Shown: in pieces, positions 53,787 through 63,252 of the stretch
Layout of the letters: the number at the start of each line of letters is the position of its first letter
Position numbering within the stretch: position 1 is the first letter of the stretch
From: Nostoc sp. UHCC 0926
Lineage (GTDB): Bacteria > Cyanobacteriota > Cyanobacteriia > Cyanobacteriales > Nostocaceae
Direction of reading: 5' to 3'
Length of the DNA stretch: 64,000 nt
NCBI RefSeq assembly: GCF_028623165.1
Contig: NZ_CP117768.1
Coordinates: 558,001-622,000 of the forward strand
Translations under genes and position numbers: made by a program
The notes under the pieces: generated by a model
What the model was told of the DNA's origin: nothing
Databases searched by the model: none
The model's input: only the letters and a program-made list of their open reading frames with translations

Positions 53787-55880
53787 ATGCCCTCCTCTAA
53801 AAAACCCCTCACCTACCCATCCAGCCACAAGAGCAATCAAGTCGATAGCTACCACGGGACTTTAGTCGCCGATCCTTACCGTTGGTTAGAAGATCCTGAC
53901 TCTGAAGAAACAAGGACTTGGATTGAGGCACAAAATCAAGTTACTTTTGGCTACTTGAGTGAAATTCCTACCAGGGAAAAAATTAAACAGCGCCTCACCA
54001 AACTTTGGGATTATGAAAAATATGGTATCCCTTTTAAAGAAGGTGAATCTCTGCAAGACGGTTCCACTGAACGCTACTTTTATTTCAAAAATGACGGACT
54101 GCAAAACCAAAGTGTCTTCTACACTCTGAAAACCCTCGAAGACCAACCCAAAGTTTTACTCGATCCCAATAAACTTTCAGAAGATGGCACTGTTGCTCTT
54201 TCAGGATTGTCTATTAGTGAGGATGGCAAACTTTTAGCATACGGTCTATCCGCCTCTGGTTCTGATTGGCAAGAGTGGAAAGTCCGCGATGTTGAAAGTG
54301 GTGAAGACCTGCAAGACCACCTGAAGTGGATAAAATTTTCTGGTGCCTCGTGGACACATGATAATCAAGGTTTCTTCTACAGTCGTTACGATGAGCCGAA
54401 TGAAAAAACTCAATTAGAAGATGTTAACTATTATCAAAAACTCTACTATCATCAATTAGGTAAACCCCAATCAGAAGATGTACTAATTTATCATCGTCCT
54501 GACCAAAAGGAATGGGGTTTTAGTGGCGGTGTTACTGAAGATGGAGGCTATTTAATAATTTCTGTTTGGCTGGGAAGTGACTCCAAGAATTTAGTTTTCT
54601 ACAAAGATTTGACTAACCCTAATGCGGAAGTCGTAGAACTAATTAACCAATTTGAGGCAGATTATAGCTTTATTGACAACGATGATAGCGTGTTTTATTT
54701 CCGCACGGATTTCAATGCACCGCGGGGAAGAGTTATTGCGATTGACATTAAAAACCCTGCGCCAGAAAATTGGCAAGAAATTATTCCCCAATCTGCCGAA
54801 ACTTTGGAAAGTGTCGGTATACTCAATAACCAATTTGTTGCAGATTACCTCAAAGATGCTCACAGCCAAATTAAAATTTTTGACCTCAAAGGCGCGTTTA
54901 TTCGCGAGGTAGAACTACCTGGACTCGGTTCAGCCGGAGGTTTTGGAGGGAAGCGTCATGATACCGAAACTTTTTATATTTACACCAGTTTCACCACACC
55001 AGGAACTATCTATCGCTACGATATGATAACTGGTAAAAGTACCATTTTTCGCCAGCCAAAGGTAGATTTTAATCCTGATGCTTACGAAACAAAACAAGTA
55101 TTTTATGATAGCAAAGATTGTACTAATGTGCCAATGTTTATTACCCATAAAAAGGGCATTAAATTAGATGGAAATAATCCCACTTATCTCTATGCTTATG
55201 GTGGTTTTAATGCCTCAATGACACCTAGTTTTTCTGTAAGTCTTTTGGTATGGATGGAGATGGGTGGTGTCTATGCTATGCCCAATATCCGCGGCGGTGG
55301 AGAATACGGCGAAGAATGGCATCAAGCAGGAATGAAGGATAAAAAGCAGAATGTCTTTGATGACTTTATTGGCGCAGCTGAGTGGCTGATTGCTAATAAG
55401 TATACTAAGACTGATAAGCTGGCGATCGCAGGTGGTAGTAACGGCGGCTTATTAGTGGGTGCTTGCATGGCACAACGTCCTGATTTGTTTGGTGCAGCCT
55501 TACCAGCAGTCGGGGTGATGGATATGTTGCGGTTCCACAAATTTACCATCGGTTGGGCTTGGACTTCCGAATATGGTTCGGCAGACAATCCAGAAGAATT
55601 TCCAGCGCTGTATGCTTATTCGCCATTGCAGAATCTCAAACCAGATACAGCTTACCCAGCAACCTTAATTACCACAGCCGATCATGACGATCGCGTTGTT
55701 CCTGCTCATAGTTTCAAATTTGCCGCAGCTTTACAAGCAAATCACGCAGGTGATGCGCCAACGCTAATTAGAATTGAAACTAAAGCAGGACATGGTGCGG
55801 GTAAACCCACGGCTAAAATTATCGAAGAAGCCGCAGATAAATGGGCTTTTTTGGTGCGTACTTTGAATGTTGAAGTTTAA
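53787..55880 (+). CDS. Prolyl oligopeptidase (S9A family)
   Basis: This 697-residue serine peptidase cleaves short proline-containing peptides. It has the N-terminal part (VDSYHGTLVADPYRWLEDPDSE), a beta-propeller gating domain (about 75-410), and an alpha/beta hydrolase domain with the nucleophile in IAGGSNGGLLVGACM. The Asp is near TTADHDDRVVPAHS and the His in TKAGHGAGKPT. Length and motifs are normal. No signal peptide, so it is likely cytosolic. ATG 53787 gives MPSSKKPLTYPSSHKSNQVD. Confidence 0.95.
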   Translation: MPSSKKPLTYPSSHKSNQVDSYHGTLVADPYRWLEDPDSEETRTWIEAQNQVTFGYLSEIPTREKIKQRLTKLWDYEKYGIPFKEGESLQDGSTERYFYFKNDGLQNQSVFYTLKTLEDQPKVLLDPNKLSEDGTVALSGLSISEDGKLLAYGLSASGSDWQEWKVRDVESGEDLQDHLKWIKFSGASWTHDNQGFFYSRYDEPNEKTQLEDVNYYQKLYYHQLGKPQSEDVLIYHRPDQKEWGFSGGVTEDGGYLIISVWLGSDSKNLVFYKDLTNPNAEVVELINQFEADYSFIDNDDSVFYFRTDFNAPRGRVIAIDIKNPAPENWQEIIPQSAETLESVGILNNQFVADYLKDAHSQIKIFDLKGAFIREVELPGLGSAGGFGGKRHDTETFYIYTSFTTPGTIYRYDMITGKSTIFRQPKVDFNPDAYETKQVFYDSKDCTNVPMFITHKKGIKLDGNNPTYLYAYGGFNASMTPSFSVSLLVWMEMGGVYAMPNIRGGGEYGEEWHQAGMKDKKQNVFDDFIGAAEWLIANKYTKTDKLAIAGGSNGGLLVGACMAQRPDLFGAALPAVGVMDMLRFHKFTIGWAWTSEYGSADNPEEFPALYAYSPLQNLKPDTAYPATLITTADHDDRVVPAHSFKFAAALQANHAGDAPTLIRIETKAGHGAGKPTAKIIEEAADKWAFLVRTLNVEV

Positions 55881-55945
55881 GGATTGATTTATTTTTAGGG
55901 TGCGTTAACGCAGTGTAACGCACTACATTATTTCCATAAGCTCAA

Positions 55946-56482
55946 TTATTTCAGTGCATCTAAATTCAGAATAATTGAGGGAGCATTAGTACTGGTCAAG
56001 TTACCACCTTTGAATAAAAAGTCGCCAATTACATTTTTTGTCTGTGGCGCATATTTCTCCCAAGGTTCTTGTGTAACCCAAACTATCTTAACTTCGCGTG
56101 TCCACATCTCATCTCTCTTTTCAGCTATGGAACTAACTGTTTCCACCACATGAGTTACGCGATGACCATGATTGTAATGGTTTTGGCATAAAAGAATGCG
56201 ATCGCCCTGAACTGCTTTCTTTGCATCTTTTTCTTTTCGTGCCAATCTCTTATTAATTTCCTCCTCGCTCAATCCTTTCTTCAGGTCTTCGTTCATTGCC
56301 CAATGCAAATAGAAGCTAATACCAATTTTACAAGATTCTTTGTAAGACCACTCTGTTCTTTTACTAGCAGTATGATTAACAAGCTTGAGGTATTTAATAT
56401 TTAGGTGATTACCGGTTCTTTCTAAAGAAGCTTCTTTGTTTTGTATCGGGTCTTGGATTTTTGAAGATAAACTTTTAACCAT
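55946..56482 (-). CDS. Protein of unknown function beside a toxin-antitoxin pair
   Basis: This 178-residue basic protein is soluble, with a helical charged middle (LKKGLSEEEINKRLARKEKD). A C-terminal half (GDRILLCQNHYNHGHRVTHV, VETVSS, EVKIVWVTQEPWEKYAPQ) vaguely resembles PUA/EVE-like fold proteins (DRILL..RVTHVVE), but I cannot confirm that. It is 106 bp after the PIN gene on the same strand, so it may be co-transcribed with it. It is rare-looking compared with its neighbours. Confidence 0.55.
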   Translation of the reverse strand: MVKSLSSKIQDPIQNKEASLERTGNHLNIKYLKLVNHTASKRTEWSYKESCKIGISFYLHWAMNEDLKKGLSEEEINKRLARKEKDAKKAVQGDRILLCQNHYNHGHRVTHVVETVSSIAEKRDEMWTREVKIVWVTQEPWEKYAPQTKNVIGDFLFKGGNLTSTNAPSIILNLDALK

Positions 56483-56588
56483 AAAAGAATTACCTGAGAA
56501 AGCAGGGTGAAAACTACAGTTATATGGTTCCCTGAAATTCTCTCCACATTGCAGTAATAGGTATTAGAAGTCAAATTTCCCTATACTG

Positions 56589-57020
56589 CTATATTTCCCC
56601 TATTTCTCGGAGATAAGCAAGTCGGGGTGTGAGTTGCCTAACCAATGCAGCATCAGCCGTCCAAAACTCCGCAGACGCATTCTCAGCGCAAGCAAGAAAT
56701 GCCGCATCATAAAGGGTAGATAATCCATATTGCTCTGCAATTTCCCAACTTCTTGTCCGAATTGCCTCTTCTTCAATGTAATCAATAGGCAGTTCGCAGA
56801 AGTCTTCAAAAAAACCTAGTGCTTCCTCTGTTGTAATTACTCCCATGCGGGTTTTTTTTCTTAGCACAGAGCCTACTTCTGTCCAAGCAAAAGCTGGAGC
56901 CACTAAGGGTATACTCAGACTTAAGGCTTCTGCTACTAGTTTTCTGGACTGGGGTTGATAAACTTCTGGTACAAGATAAGGAATCCAAACGCTGGTATCT
57001 AAACACAAAACTCTAGTCAC
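56589..57020 (-). CDS. PIN-domain toxin (VapC-like)
   Basis: This 143-residue protein has the PIN-fold acidic residues: Asp in VLCLDTSVWIPYL, Glu in FAWTEVGSVLRKK, Asp in LSTLYDAAFLACAE and Asp in EFWTADAALVRQL. VapC toxins are RNases that cut tRNA or rRNA. The GTG start overlaps the last 8 bases of the antitoxin gene, the usual translational coupling of such pairs. It is complete and probably active. Confidence 0.9.
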   Translation of the reverse strand: MTRVLCLDTSVWIPYLVPEVYQPQSRKLVAEALSLSIPLVAPAFAWTEVGSVLRKKTRMGVITTEEALGFFEDFCELPIDYIEEEAIRTRSWEIAEQYGLSTLYDAAFLACAENASAEFWTADAALVRQLTPRLAYLREIGEI

Positions 57021-57267
57021 GTCGCCTTTCGTCCTCTCTGAGGCTGCGAATCACATCTGTAGAGGCTGGTTGTATTCCTGTTTTAGCTTTAACGGTTTCG
57101 CTGCGGGCAATTATCCGTTGATGGGCAGCCCATCCCCTGCGGCGGCTCACCTCACGTTCCAAAGCCTCAACTACTAAATCATTCAGGGATTCGCTACTCT
57201 CTTTAATTTTCTTAGCTTTGACAAGTAAATTAGCCGGAAACCGAATTGTTAGGGCTTCGCGTTCCAT
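57013..57267 (-). CDS. Antitoxin, ribbon-helix-helix type
   Basis: This 84-residue basic protein begins MEREALTIRFPANLLVKAKK, a ribbon-helix-helix strand and helix (IRFPANLLVKAKKIKESSES, then LNDLVVEALEREVSRRRG). It should bind DNA to autoregulate the operon, and its C-terminal half should neutralise the PIN toxin. The frame extends to 57285 via TTG, but ATG 57267 fits the fold. The pair sits among pseudogene fragments. Confidence 0.82.
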   Translation of the reverse strand: MEREALTIRFPANLLVKAKKIKESSESLNDLVVEALEREVSRRRGWAAHQRIIARSETVKAKTGIQPASTDVIRSLREDERRRD

Positions 57268-57333
57268 AGCGATAATTGCAACCAAATATTGATACCATTT
57301 ATTGTAACCGCTTTATATTCAGGGGCTAAACAC

Positions 57334-57620
57334 TCAATGCCATTCATCACGCAAAATGGCGAACCATAATTCGTCTACCCAGTTCTTTTTAAACCACAAA
57401 CTATTAACGAAGTGTCCTTCGCGTCTCATACCAACTCCAGCAGTTTAGCAGAAGCTATTTATGTTTGCTCGATCGCAGTTTGCAAGTAGACGATGCAGAT
57501 TGTGTTCTATAAATAAATAGTCGAGCAACATCGTTACAGCTTCAGTTGCGTAACCTTTACCTTGGTGCGATCGCGCCAAGGTAAAGGTTAAGCAATAAGG
57601 CTGGAGAGAAACAATTATTT
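57334..57620 (-). pseudogene. GNAT acetyltransferase (RimJ/RimL-type) C-terminal remnant
   Basis: On the minus strand the frame reads LTFTLARSHQGKGYATEA (the acetyl-CoA binding loop QGKGYA), then VTMLLDYLFIEHNLHRLLAN, and after an in-frame TAA at about 57453, VGMRREGHFVNSLWFKKNWV and DELWFAILRDEWH, ending TGA 57334. The N-terminal half is missing and a stop lies upstream of 57620. The gene is inactive. A near-perfect palindrome of 40 bp (57551-57590) lies in it, two 15-bp arms around a HIP1 core. Confidence 0.8.
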
Positions 57621-57688
57621 AACTTCACCCTTACGGCTTTCCTGCATTTTAGTAAAAAGAAAGTTTAATTTCTTTATGCCTCTTGTGC

Positions 57689-58174
57689 TTAAAACACGAC
57701 AAATCGGGCTGTCCCCTTCAAATTGATTATTGTATAAAGTTGTTTCTGCTGCTGGTTGGATTGAGGAATCGTAGAAAAACGATTCAATGTTGTGATTCCG
57801 TTAGTTACAATTTTTACTTCCTCGCCCAATCCAATTTTTACACGGGGTATGAGCAAGCTAAATGTGGTGTACTCACCATTTAACGTCTGTTTAATAGTCA
57901 CAGTCACTAGTGTACCAATTTCCGTTTCTACAGTCCGGATCTGCTTTTCTCCTTCAAAGTTTAATGTCTGTTTCTGGTCTTTATATTGGAAAGAAGGCTT
58001 GCCAATAAAGCTTGTTGTTGAGTAATTAATACTGACTTTCTCACCTTTTGAATTATACCCTGTGAAACTATACAAGTCCGGTGTGTTTTCTTGTGAGGCA
58101 TGAGATTGTAATACAGGTATTGCTGCTAAGGTTATACCTAATGTGAATGATGCAATTAAGTTTCTTGTTTGCAT
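57689..58174 (-). CDS. Exported protein of unknown function
   Basis: This 161-residue protein has a signal peptide (about 1-26, ending QSHAS). The mature part is beta-rich with no recognised motif (LYSFTGYNSKGEKVSINYST, VETEIGTLVTVTIKQTLNGE, YTIINLKGTARFVVF). It is likely periplasmic or secreted. Alternating hydrophobic/polar residues suggest a beta sandwich. Monocistronic. Confidence 0.65.
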   Translation of the reverse strand: MQTRNLIASFTLGITLAAIPVLQSHASQENTPDLYSFTGYNSKGEKVSINYSTTSFIGKPSFQYKDQKQTLNFEGEKQIRTVETEIGTLVTVTIKQTLNGEYTTFSLLIPRVKIGLGEEVKIVTNGITTLNRFSTIPQSNQQQKQLYTIINLKGTARFVVF

Positions 58175-58585
58175 ATCTCAAAAATTTATTGCTAGTTTGA
58201 TAAAGATATCTACCCTGATGGGATGACAATAGGAATTAAACCAATTATAAAGGTAGATATTCCGAAAAACTTGTAAAATTAAACACATTGCAATCGTTGT
58301 TAATATACTTGTAATAATTTGTAATAGTACGTAAAGTTACATCTGTCTTGAAAATAGGGAATAAGTGGCAATAAATAGGCAAATGTATTTTTATACCCTT
58401 TTTATGGGCTATTGCTCGTAGGTGTTTTGGAAATAGCGGGACTTGAAAACCGACTATTACGGCATGGCGGAAATAAAGCTACCATTGAAAATGGTAAAAA
58501 AGCCGAAAATGTAAGTCTTTTGACTTCCACAAAGCAGTACTAAGGTTTTGTTTTATAATTAGAAATTTTGCATTTCCCATTGCTT
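58175..58585. other. Divergent intergenic region
   Basis: This AT-rich 410-bp region separates the exported protein gene and the M16 peptidase gene. Around 58482-58517 there is a short inverted word (TGAAAATGGTAAAA). No coding or repeat element is clear. Both promoters probably lie here. Confidence 0.4.
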
Positions 58586-61363
58586 ATGAAGTTACGCTCA
58601 TATATGCTTGTAGGGTTTTTCCTCAGCCTGCTCCTAAGTATTGTGCCGCTTTCGGGCAATTTCACCAATGCTGCAACACCAACAGCAGCCGCACCTGTAT
58701 CTGCTCTCTCATTCACCCAAGGGGTACAAAAAACGGTATTGGACAACGGCTTGACGGTGCTAACCAAAGAAGTCCATACCGCTCCAGTGGTGAGTGTGCA
58801 AGTCTGGTATAAAGTTGGTTCACGTAACGAGGTTAAGGGAGAAAATGGTATTTCTCACCAGCTAGAACATTTGATGTTCAAGGGTACAACTGACCGTCCA
58901 GTGCAGTTTGGAAGGTTGTTTAGTGCCTTGGGTAGCCAGTTTAATGCCTTTACTAGTTATGACGAAACAGCTTACTTTGGCACAGTGCAACGAGACAAAC
59001 TCGAAGCATTGTTGACACTAGAAGCCGATCGCATGGAAAACTCTTTAGTTGGGACTGAACAACTCGCAAGTGAAAAGCGGGTGGTGATCTCCGAGTTACA
59101 GGGGTACGAAAATTCACCAGGCTATCGTCTGGATCGGGCAGTGATGCGAGATGCTTTCCCTAGCAGAGCCTATGGCTTACCTGTGGGAGGCACAAAAGCT
59201 GATGTACAGAAATTCACGGTGGAGCAGGTGCGGAATTATTACCAAACCTACTACAGCCCAGAAAATGCCACGTTGGTAATTACAGGGGATTTTGCCACAG
59301 AACCTGTACTGAAAGTTGTTAAAGAAACTTATGGGAAGTTGCCAAAACGAGCCAAGACGGCTGTGGCTAAAAATTCCGCCCAGGTGACTGCTTCAACCTC
59401 TGTTGCTAAAAAAGCGGCGATTGTCCTCAAGCAGCCTGGAAGTGCGGCACTACTGCAAGCGGTGTATCCGTTACCAGATATCAAGCATCCTGATGTGCCG
59501 GCAATTGATGTTATGGATTCCATTCTCACAGGCGGACGTAGCTCTCGGCTTTACCAAGCGTTGGTGGAATCTGGACTTGCTAGTTCAGTGAGTGGCGGTG
59601 CTGCCGAACTCATCGAACCAGGTTGGTATCAAATTGATGCTACGGCGGCAGCCGGTCAAGAGTTAGGGAAAATTGCCCAGGTGCTTGAGGAATCTTTAGC
59701 AAAATTACAACAGCAGCCAGTCACTACAGAAGAATTGAACCGAGCGAAAACGCAACTGCAAGCTTCCTTAGTCTTGAGTAACCAAGACATCACTAGTCAA
59801 GCTAGCCAACTGGGATATAACCAAACTGTGGCCGGCGATTATCGTTATATTGAAAAGTATCTCGCTGCGATCGCTAAAGTCACCCCAGCCGAGGTGCAGC
59901 AAGCAGCAAAAACTTACCTAAATCCGGCTAAACAAACCATCGGCTTCTTTGAGCCAACTCAACCAGATGGTAAACCAGGGACTTCTGGTGCTGCTTCTGG
60001 TCGCACAGTGGAAAATTTCAGCCCCGGTAAGCCTGTAGATCCAGCAGAACTGGCCAAATATCTCCCACCTGCCACATCAGCTACAGATTCGGGCAAACAA
60101 TCACTACCAGAAGAGTTTACCTTGAATAATGGTTTGCGGGTTCTGCTGTTAAGCGATCGCAACCTCCCCACCATTAACCTGAGTGGACAAATTGACGCCG
60201 GCACTGAATTTGACGGCAATCAAAAAGCTGGATTAGCGAATCTGACTGCGACTAACTTAATGAATGGGACGCAGACTAAAAACGCTCTTACCCTAGCAAA
60301 AACCTTAGAAGACCGGGGAGCCGATTTGAACTTCGCTGCCAGCCGCGAGGGAGTTAGCGTCAGCGGTGAGGGACTTTCAGCGAACCTGCCGATATTGATT
60401 CAAACTCTGGCAGATGTGTTGGAAAACGCTACTTTCCCAGCCGACCAGTTAGAACTGAGTCGCCAGCGGGCGTTGATAAGTCTCAAAGTCCAGCTAGATG
60501 ACCCCAGAGGACTGGGACGACAAGTATTTCAGCAAGCAATTTACCCAGAAAATCATCCATTCCATAGCTTTCCCACGGCCGAGAGCTTAAAGAGCGTTAC
60601 TCGTGATGATTTGCTTGGCTTCTACCAGACACACTACCGACCAGATACCACAACGATCGCTTTAGTAGGAGACTTTGATCCAGTTAAGGTAAAAGCTTTG
60701 CTGAATCAGGCGTTTGGCAAATGGCAAGCCACAGGTAAGCTACCTGTTCTTAAAATAGCGTCCGTATCATTACCGCAAACTTTAACACGTCTAAATAAAC
60801 TAATTCCCGGTAAGACAGAGGCTGTTACTTACATCGGCTACAACGGCATCGCTCGGAAAGACCCACGTTATTATGCGGCACTGGTGCTAAATCAAATTTT
60901 GGGTGGTGATACCTTATCGAGCCGCTTGGGTACGGAAGTGCGCGATCGCCAAGGTCTAACCTACGGTATCTATAGTGGTTTTGCCGCCGGAATCAATCCT
61001 GGGCCGTTCTTAATTCAGATGCAGACTGCTCCTGGAGATACCCAAAAAGCGATCGCCAGTACTCTGGCTTTACTCAAACAGTTGCGCGAACAAGGAGTAA
61101 CTGAGGCTGAATTTAACACGGCAAAACGCTCAATTACTAATAGTTACCCCGTGGATTTAGCTAATCCCAGTGATGTATCAAGCATCATTTTGAGTAATGC
61201 TGTCTTGGGACTTTCACGAGCAGAAATCCGAGAGTTTCCCCAGCAGATTCAAGCAGTCACTATGGCTCAGATGCAACAGGCAATTGAGGATTTAATTAAG
61301 CCAGAAAATCTGGTAATTGTCACCGCCGGGCCTGGAGATACTGTACCTAAGATTGGATCGTAA
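58586..61363 (+). CDS. M16 family zinc peptidase, two-domain, exported
   Basis: This 925-residue protein has a signal peptide (about 1-30, ending FTNAA) and two M16 halves. The first has the inverted zinc motif HQLEH in GISHQLEHLMFKGT and the downstream Glu in LTLEADRMENSL. The second half (about 510-925) is an inactive-type M16 repeat without HxxEH (NLSGQIDAGTEFDGNQKAGL at that position). It is pitrilysin-like, with a likely role in peptide or processing-peptide degradation in the periplasm. ATG 58586 is chosen; a TTG lies six codons upstream. Confidence 0.93.
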   Translation: MKLRSYMLVGFFLSLLLSIVPLSGNFTNAATPTAAAPVSALSFTQGVQKTVLDNGLTVLTKEVHTAPVVSVQVWYKVGSRNEVKGENGISHQLEHLMFKGTTDRPVQFGRLFSALGSQFNAFTSYDETAYFGTVQRDKLEALLTLEADRMENSLVGTEQLASEKRVVISELQGYENSPGYRLDRAVMRDAFPSRAYGLPVGGTKADVQKFTVEQVRNYYQTYYSPENATLVITGDFATEPVLKVVKETYGKLPKRAKTAVAKNSAQVTASTSVAKKAAIVLKQPGSAALLQAVYPLPDIKHPDVPAIDVMDSILTGGRSSRLYQALVESGLASSVSGGAAELIEPGWYQIDATAAAGQELGKIAQVLEESLAKLQQQPVTTEELNRAKTQLQASLVLSNQDITSQASQLGYNQTVAGDYRYIEKYLAAIAKVTPAEVQQAAKTYLNPAKQTIGFFEPTQPDGKPGTSGAASGRTVENFSPGKPVDPAELAKYLPPATSATDSGKQSLPEEFTLNNGLRVLLLSDRNLPTINLSGQIDAGTEFDGNQKAGLANLTATNLMNGTQTKNALTLAKTLEDRGADLNFAASREGVSVSGEGLSANLPILIQTLADVLENATFPADQLELSRQRALISLKVQLDDPRGLGRQVFQQAIYPENHPFHSFPTAESLKSVTRDDLLGFYQTHYRPDTTTIALVGDFDPVKVKALLNQAFGKWQATGKLPVLKIASVSLPQTLTRLNKLIPGKTEAVTYIGYNGIARKDPRYYAALVLNQILGGDTLSSRLGTEVRDRQGLTYGIYSGFAAGINPGPFLIQMQTAPGDTQKAIASTLALLKQLREQGVTEAEFNTAKRSITNSYPVDLANPSDVSSIILSNAVLGLSRAEIREFPQQIQAVTMAQMQQAIEDLIKPENLVIVTAGPGDTVPKIGS

Positions 61364-61373
61364 TTTCACATAA

Positions 61374-61494
61374 GGGACTTCCAGTTAAAAAAACATCGCA
61401 TCCCTGCGGGACGCTCCGCGAACGTAGGGGCGCAAGGCCTTGCGCCCCTACAAATGTACAAATAATTTTGGAGAATTTATTTTTTGTCAGTCCC
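61374..61494. mobile_element. Miniature inverted-repeat element, family A copy 2
   Basis: GGGACT...AGTCCC ends, with TAA at 61371-61373 and 61495-61497, match copy 1 at 1610-1709. This copy is 21 bp longer because it also carries a GCGGGACGCTCCGCGAAC word. Its central 28-bp palindrome (61430-61457, GTAGGGGCGCAAGG and its inverse) is perfect, whereas copy 1 is degraded. It separates the M16 gene from the hairpin at 61496. Confidence 0.72.
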
Positions 61495-61495
61495 T

Positions 61496-61524
61496 AAAGG
61501 TGCAAAGCACATCTTTGCACCTTT
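61496..61524. terminator. 12-bp perfect hairpin after the M16 gene
   Basis: AAAGGTGCAAAG (61496-61507) pairs with CTTTGCACCTTT (61513-61524) over CACAT. It directly follows the inserted element; before insertion it would have been close to the M16 stop, so it is probably that gene's terminator. Confidence 0.55.
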
Positions 61525-61743
61525 ACATGTTGGTTGAGATTAGACCTTTTGCTTTATTTAGCCCAGTTTCAAAAAGCAACGTTATGATAATTAATGCATT
61601 AATCGAGCTTGCGTCTAATAATAAATAAGTTGGCACAAATAAACCTCCAGAGTACGGAGACGATTAATCGTCTTTGTAAAGCTGTTAGGTGCTGCGCCCA
61701 ACCAAAATCAGCCGTTGTACAAATTTCCACAAGGATAATTGAA

Positions 61744-63027
61744 GTGACTAGGACTAATTCAGACTTTCTTACCTCCTCTGATCCAGCGATCGCGGAGTTA
61801 ATCAACGACGAACTACAGCGTCAGCGAGACCACTTGGAGTTGATTGCTAGTGAAAACTTTACCTCCGCTGCTGTACTGGCGGCTCAAGGTTCGGTACTGA
61901 CAAATAAATATGCCGAGGGATTACCTGGTAAACGCTACTATGGCGGTTGTGAGTTTATCGACAAAATCGAGCAACTGGCGATCAATCGGGCTAAACAGAT
62001 ATTTGGTGCTGCTCACGCGAATGTACAACCTCATTCTGGCGCCCAAGCTAATTTTGCAGTGTTCCTATCCCTGCTGGAACCAGGCGACAAAATTATGGGG
62101 ATGGATTTGTCTCATGGGGGACATCTCACCCACGGTTCACCTGTAAATGTCTCAGGTAAGTGGTTCCAAGTTAGCCACTACGGTGTCAGCCAACAAACAG
62201 AACAACTTGACTACGACCAAATTCGGGAGCTGGCGCTGAGGGAGCGTCCTAAGCTGCTGATTTGTGGTTATTCGGCTTATCCCCGTGTAATTGATTTTGA
62301 AAAGTTCCGCAGCATTGCTGATGAAATCGGCGCTTACTTACTGGCGGATATTGCCCATATCGCTGGTTTGGTTGCTAGTGGTCTTCATCCTGATCCCATT
62401 CCTCATTGTCACGTAGTAACAACAACTACACATAAGACTCTACGCGGCCCTAGAGGTGGCTTAATCTTGACCAACGACGCAGAACTAGGTAAAAAGCTAG
62501 ATAAATCTGTTTTTCCTGGTAGCCAGGGCGGGCCATTGGAACACGTCATTGCTGGTAAGGCAGTAGCTTTTGGAGAAGCCCTGAAGCCTGAGTTTAAAAC
62601 CTATTCTGCCCAAGTGATTAAAAATGCTCGTGCTTTGGCAGAACAACTGCAAAACCGGGGTTTAAAGATTGTGTCCAATGGCACTGACAATCATTTAATG
62701 CTCATGGATTTACGTTCTATTGGCATGACGGGTAAGCAGGCGGATCAGCTGGTCAGTACTGTGAATATTACTGCTAATAAAAATACTGTTCCCTTTGATC
62801 CGCAATCGCCATTTGTTACCAGTGGTCTAAGATTAGGTTCGCCGGCAATGACCACAAGGGGCTTGGGAGTAGCAGAATTTACCGAGATTGGAAATATTAT
62901 TAGCGATCGCCTGCTTTCTCCAGATTCCGAGGTAGTAACCCAAGATTGTCGGCAACGGGTAGCAGCATTGTGCGATCGCTTCCCCTTATATCCTCACCTG
63001 GAAATTCCTGTACCAGCCTTAGCCTGA
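61744..63027 (+). CDS. glyA: Serine hydroxymethyltransferase
   Basis: GlyA interconverts serine and glycine using tetrahydrofolate and PLP. The 427-residue product has [39 protein letters not shown], the PLP Lys in [13 protein letters not shown] and the C-terminal [16 protein letters not shown]. Length is normal. GTG 61744 ([19 protein letters not shown]) is chosen because AAGGATAATTGAA precedes it; the frame extends to 61609 without a good start. The upstream 220 bp contain no clear riboswitch. Confidence 0.97.
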   Translation: MTRTNSDFLTSSDPAIAELINDELQRQRDHLELIASENFTSAAVLAAQGSVLTNKYAEGLPGKRYYGGCEFIDKIEQLAINRAKQIFGAAHANVQPHSGAQANFAVFLSLLEPGDKIMGMDLSHGGHLTHGSPVNVSGKWFQVSHYGVSQQTEQLDYDQIRELALRERPKLLICGYSAYPRVIDFEKFRSIADEIGAYLLADIAHIAGLVASGLHPDPIPHCHVVTTTTHKTLRGPRGGLILTNDAELGKKLDKSVFPGSQGGPLEHVIAGKAVAFGEALKPEFKTYSAQVIKNARALAEQLQNRGLKIVSNGTDNHLMLMDLRSIGMTGKQADQLVSTVNITANKNTVPFDPQSPFVTSGLRLGSPAMTTRGLGVAEFTEIGNIISDRLLSPDSEVVTQDCRQRVAALCDRFPLYPHLEIPVPALA

Positions 63028-63252
63028 GATGATAGTTAGGAGTTAGGAGTGATAAGTTTTAAGTTTTGAACTCCTAACTCCTAATACCAATTCTGTATGA
63101 AGATGTGCCTATAGGACTTACGCAAAACAACACCCTGTAGGGGTAATTCATGAATTGCCCCTACGTGAATAAAGCGCAACCTCACATAGAATTGCTATAA
63201 CTCCAAACTCCTATACAGACAGACGCGATTAATCGCGTCTCTATTCTTTCCA
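63028..63252. repeat. Repeat-filled gap between glyA and cinA
   Basis: In order: GTTAGGAGTTAGGAG and its inverse CTCCTAACTCCTAA (63034-63082). Next is an inverted-repeat element from about 63084 to 63199 (AATACCAATTCTGTATG at the left, AGTTATAGCAATTCTATG from the right) with a GTAGGGGTAATTC..GAATTGCCCCTAC palindrome. Last is a perfect 20-bp palindrome AGACGCGATTAATCGCGTCT (63221-63240), 12 bp before the cinA ATG. Confidence 0.6.

Noticed and set aside
61498..61743. Glycine riboswitch upstream of glyA
   Set aside because: I could not find the paired aptamer core; the only strong structure is a simple hairpin best explained as the M16 gene terminator.
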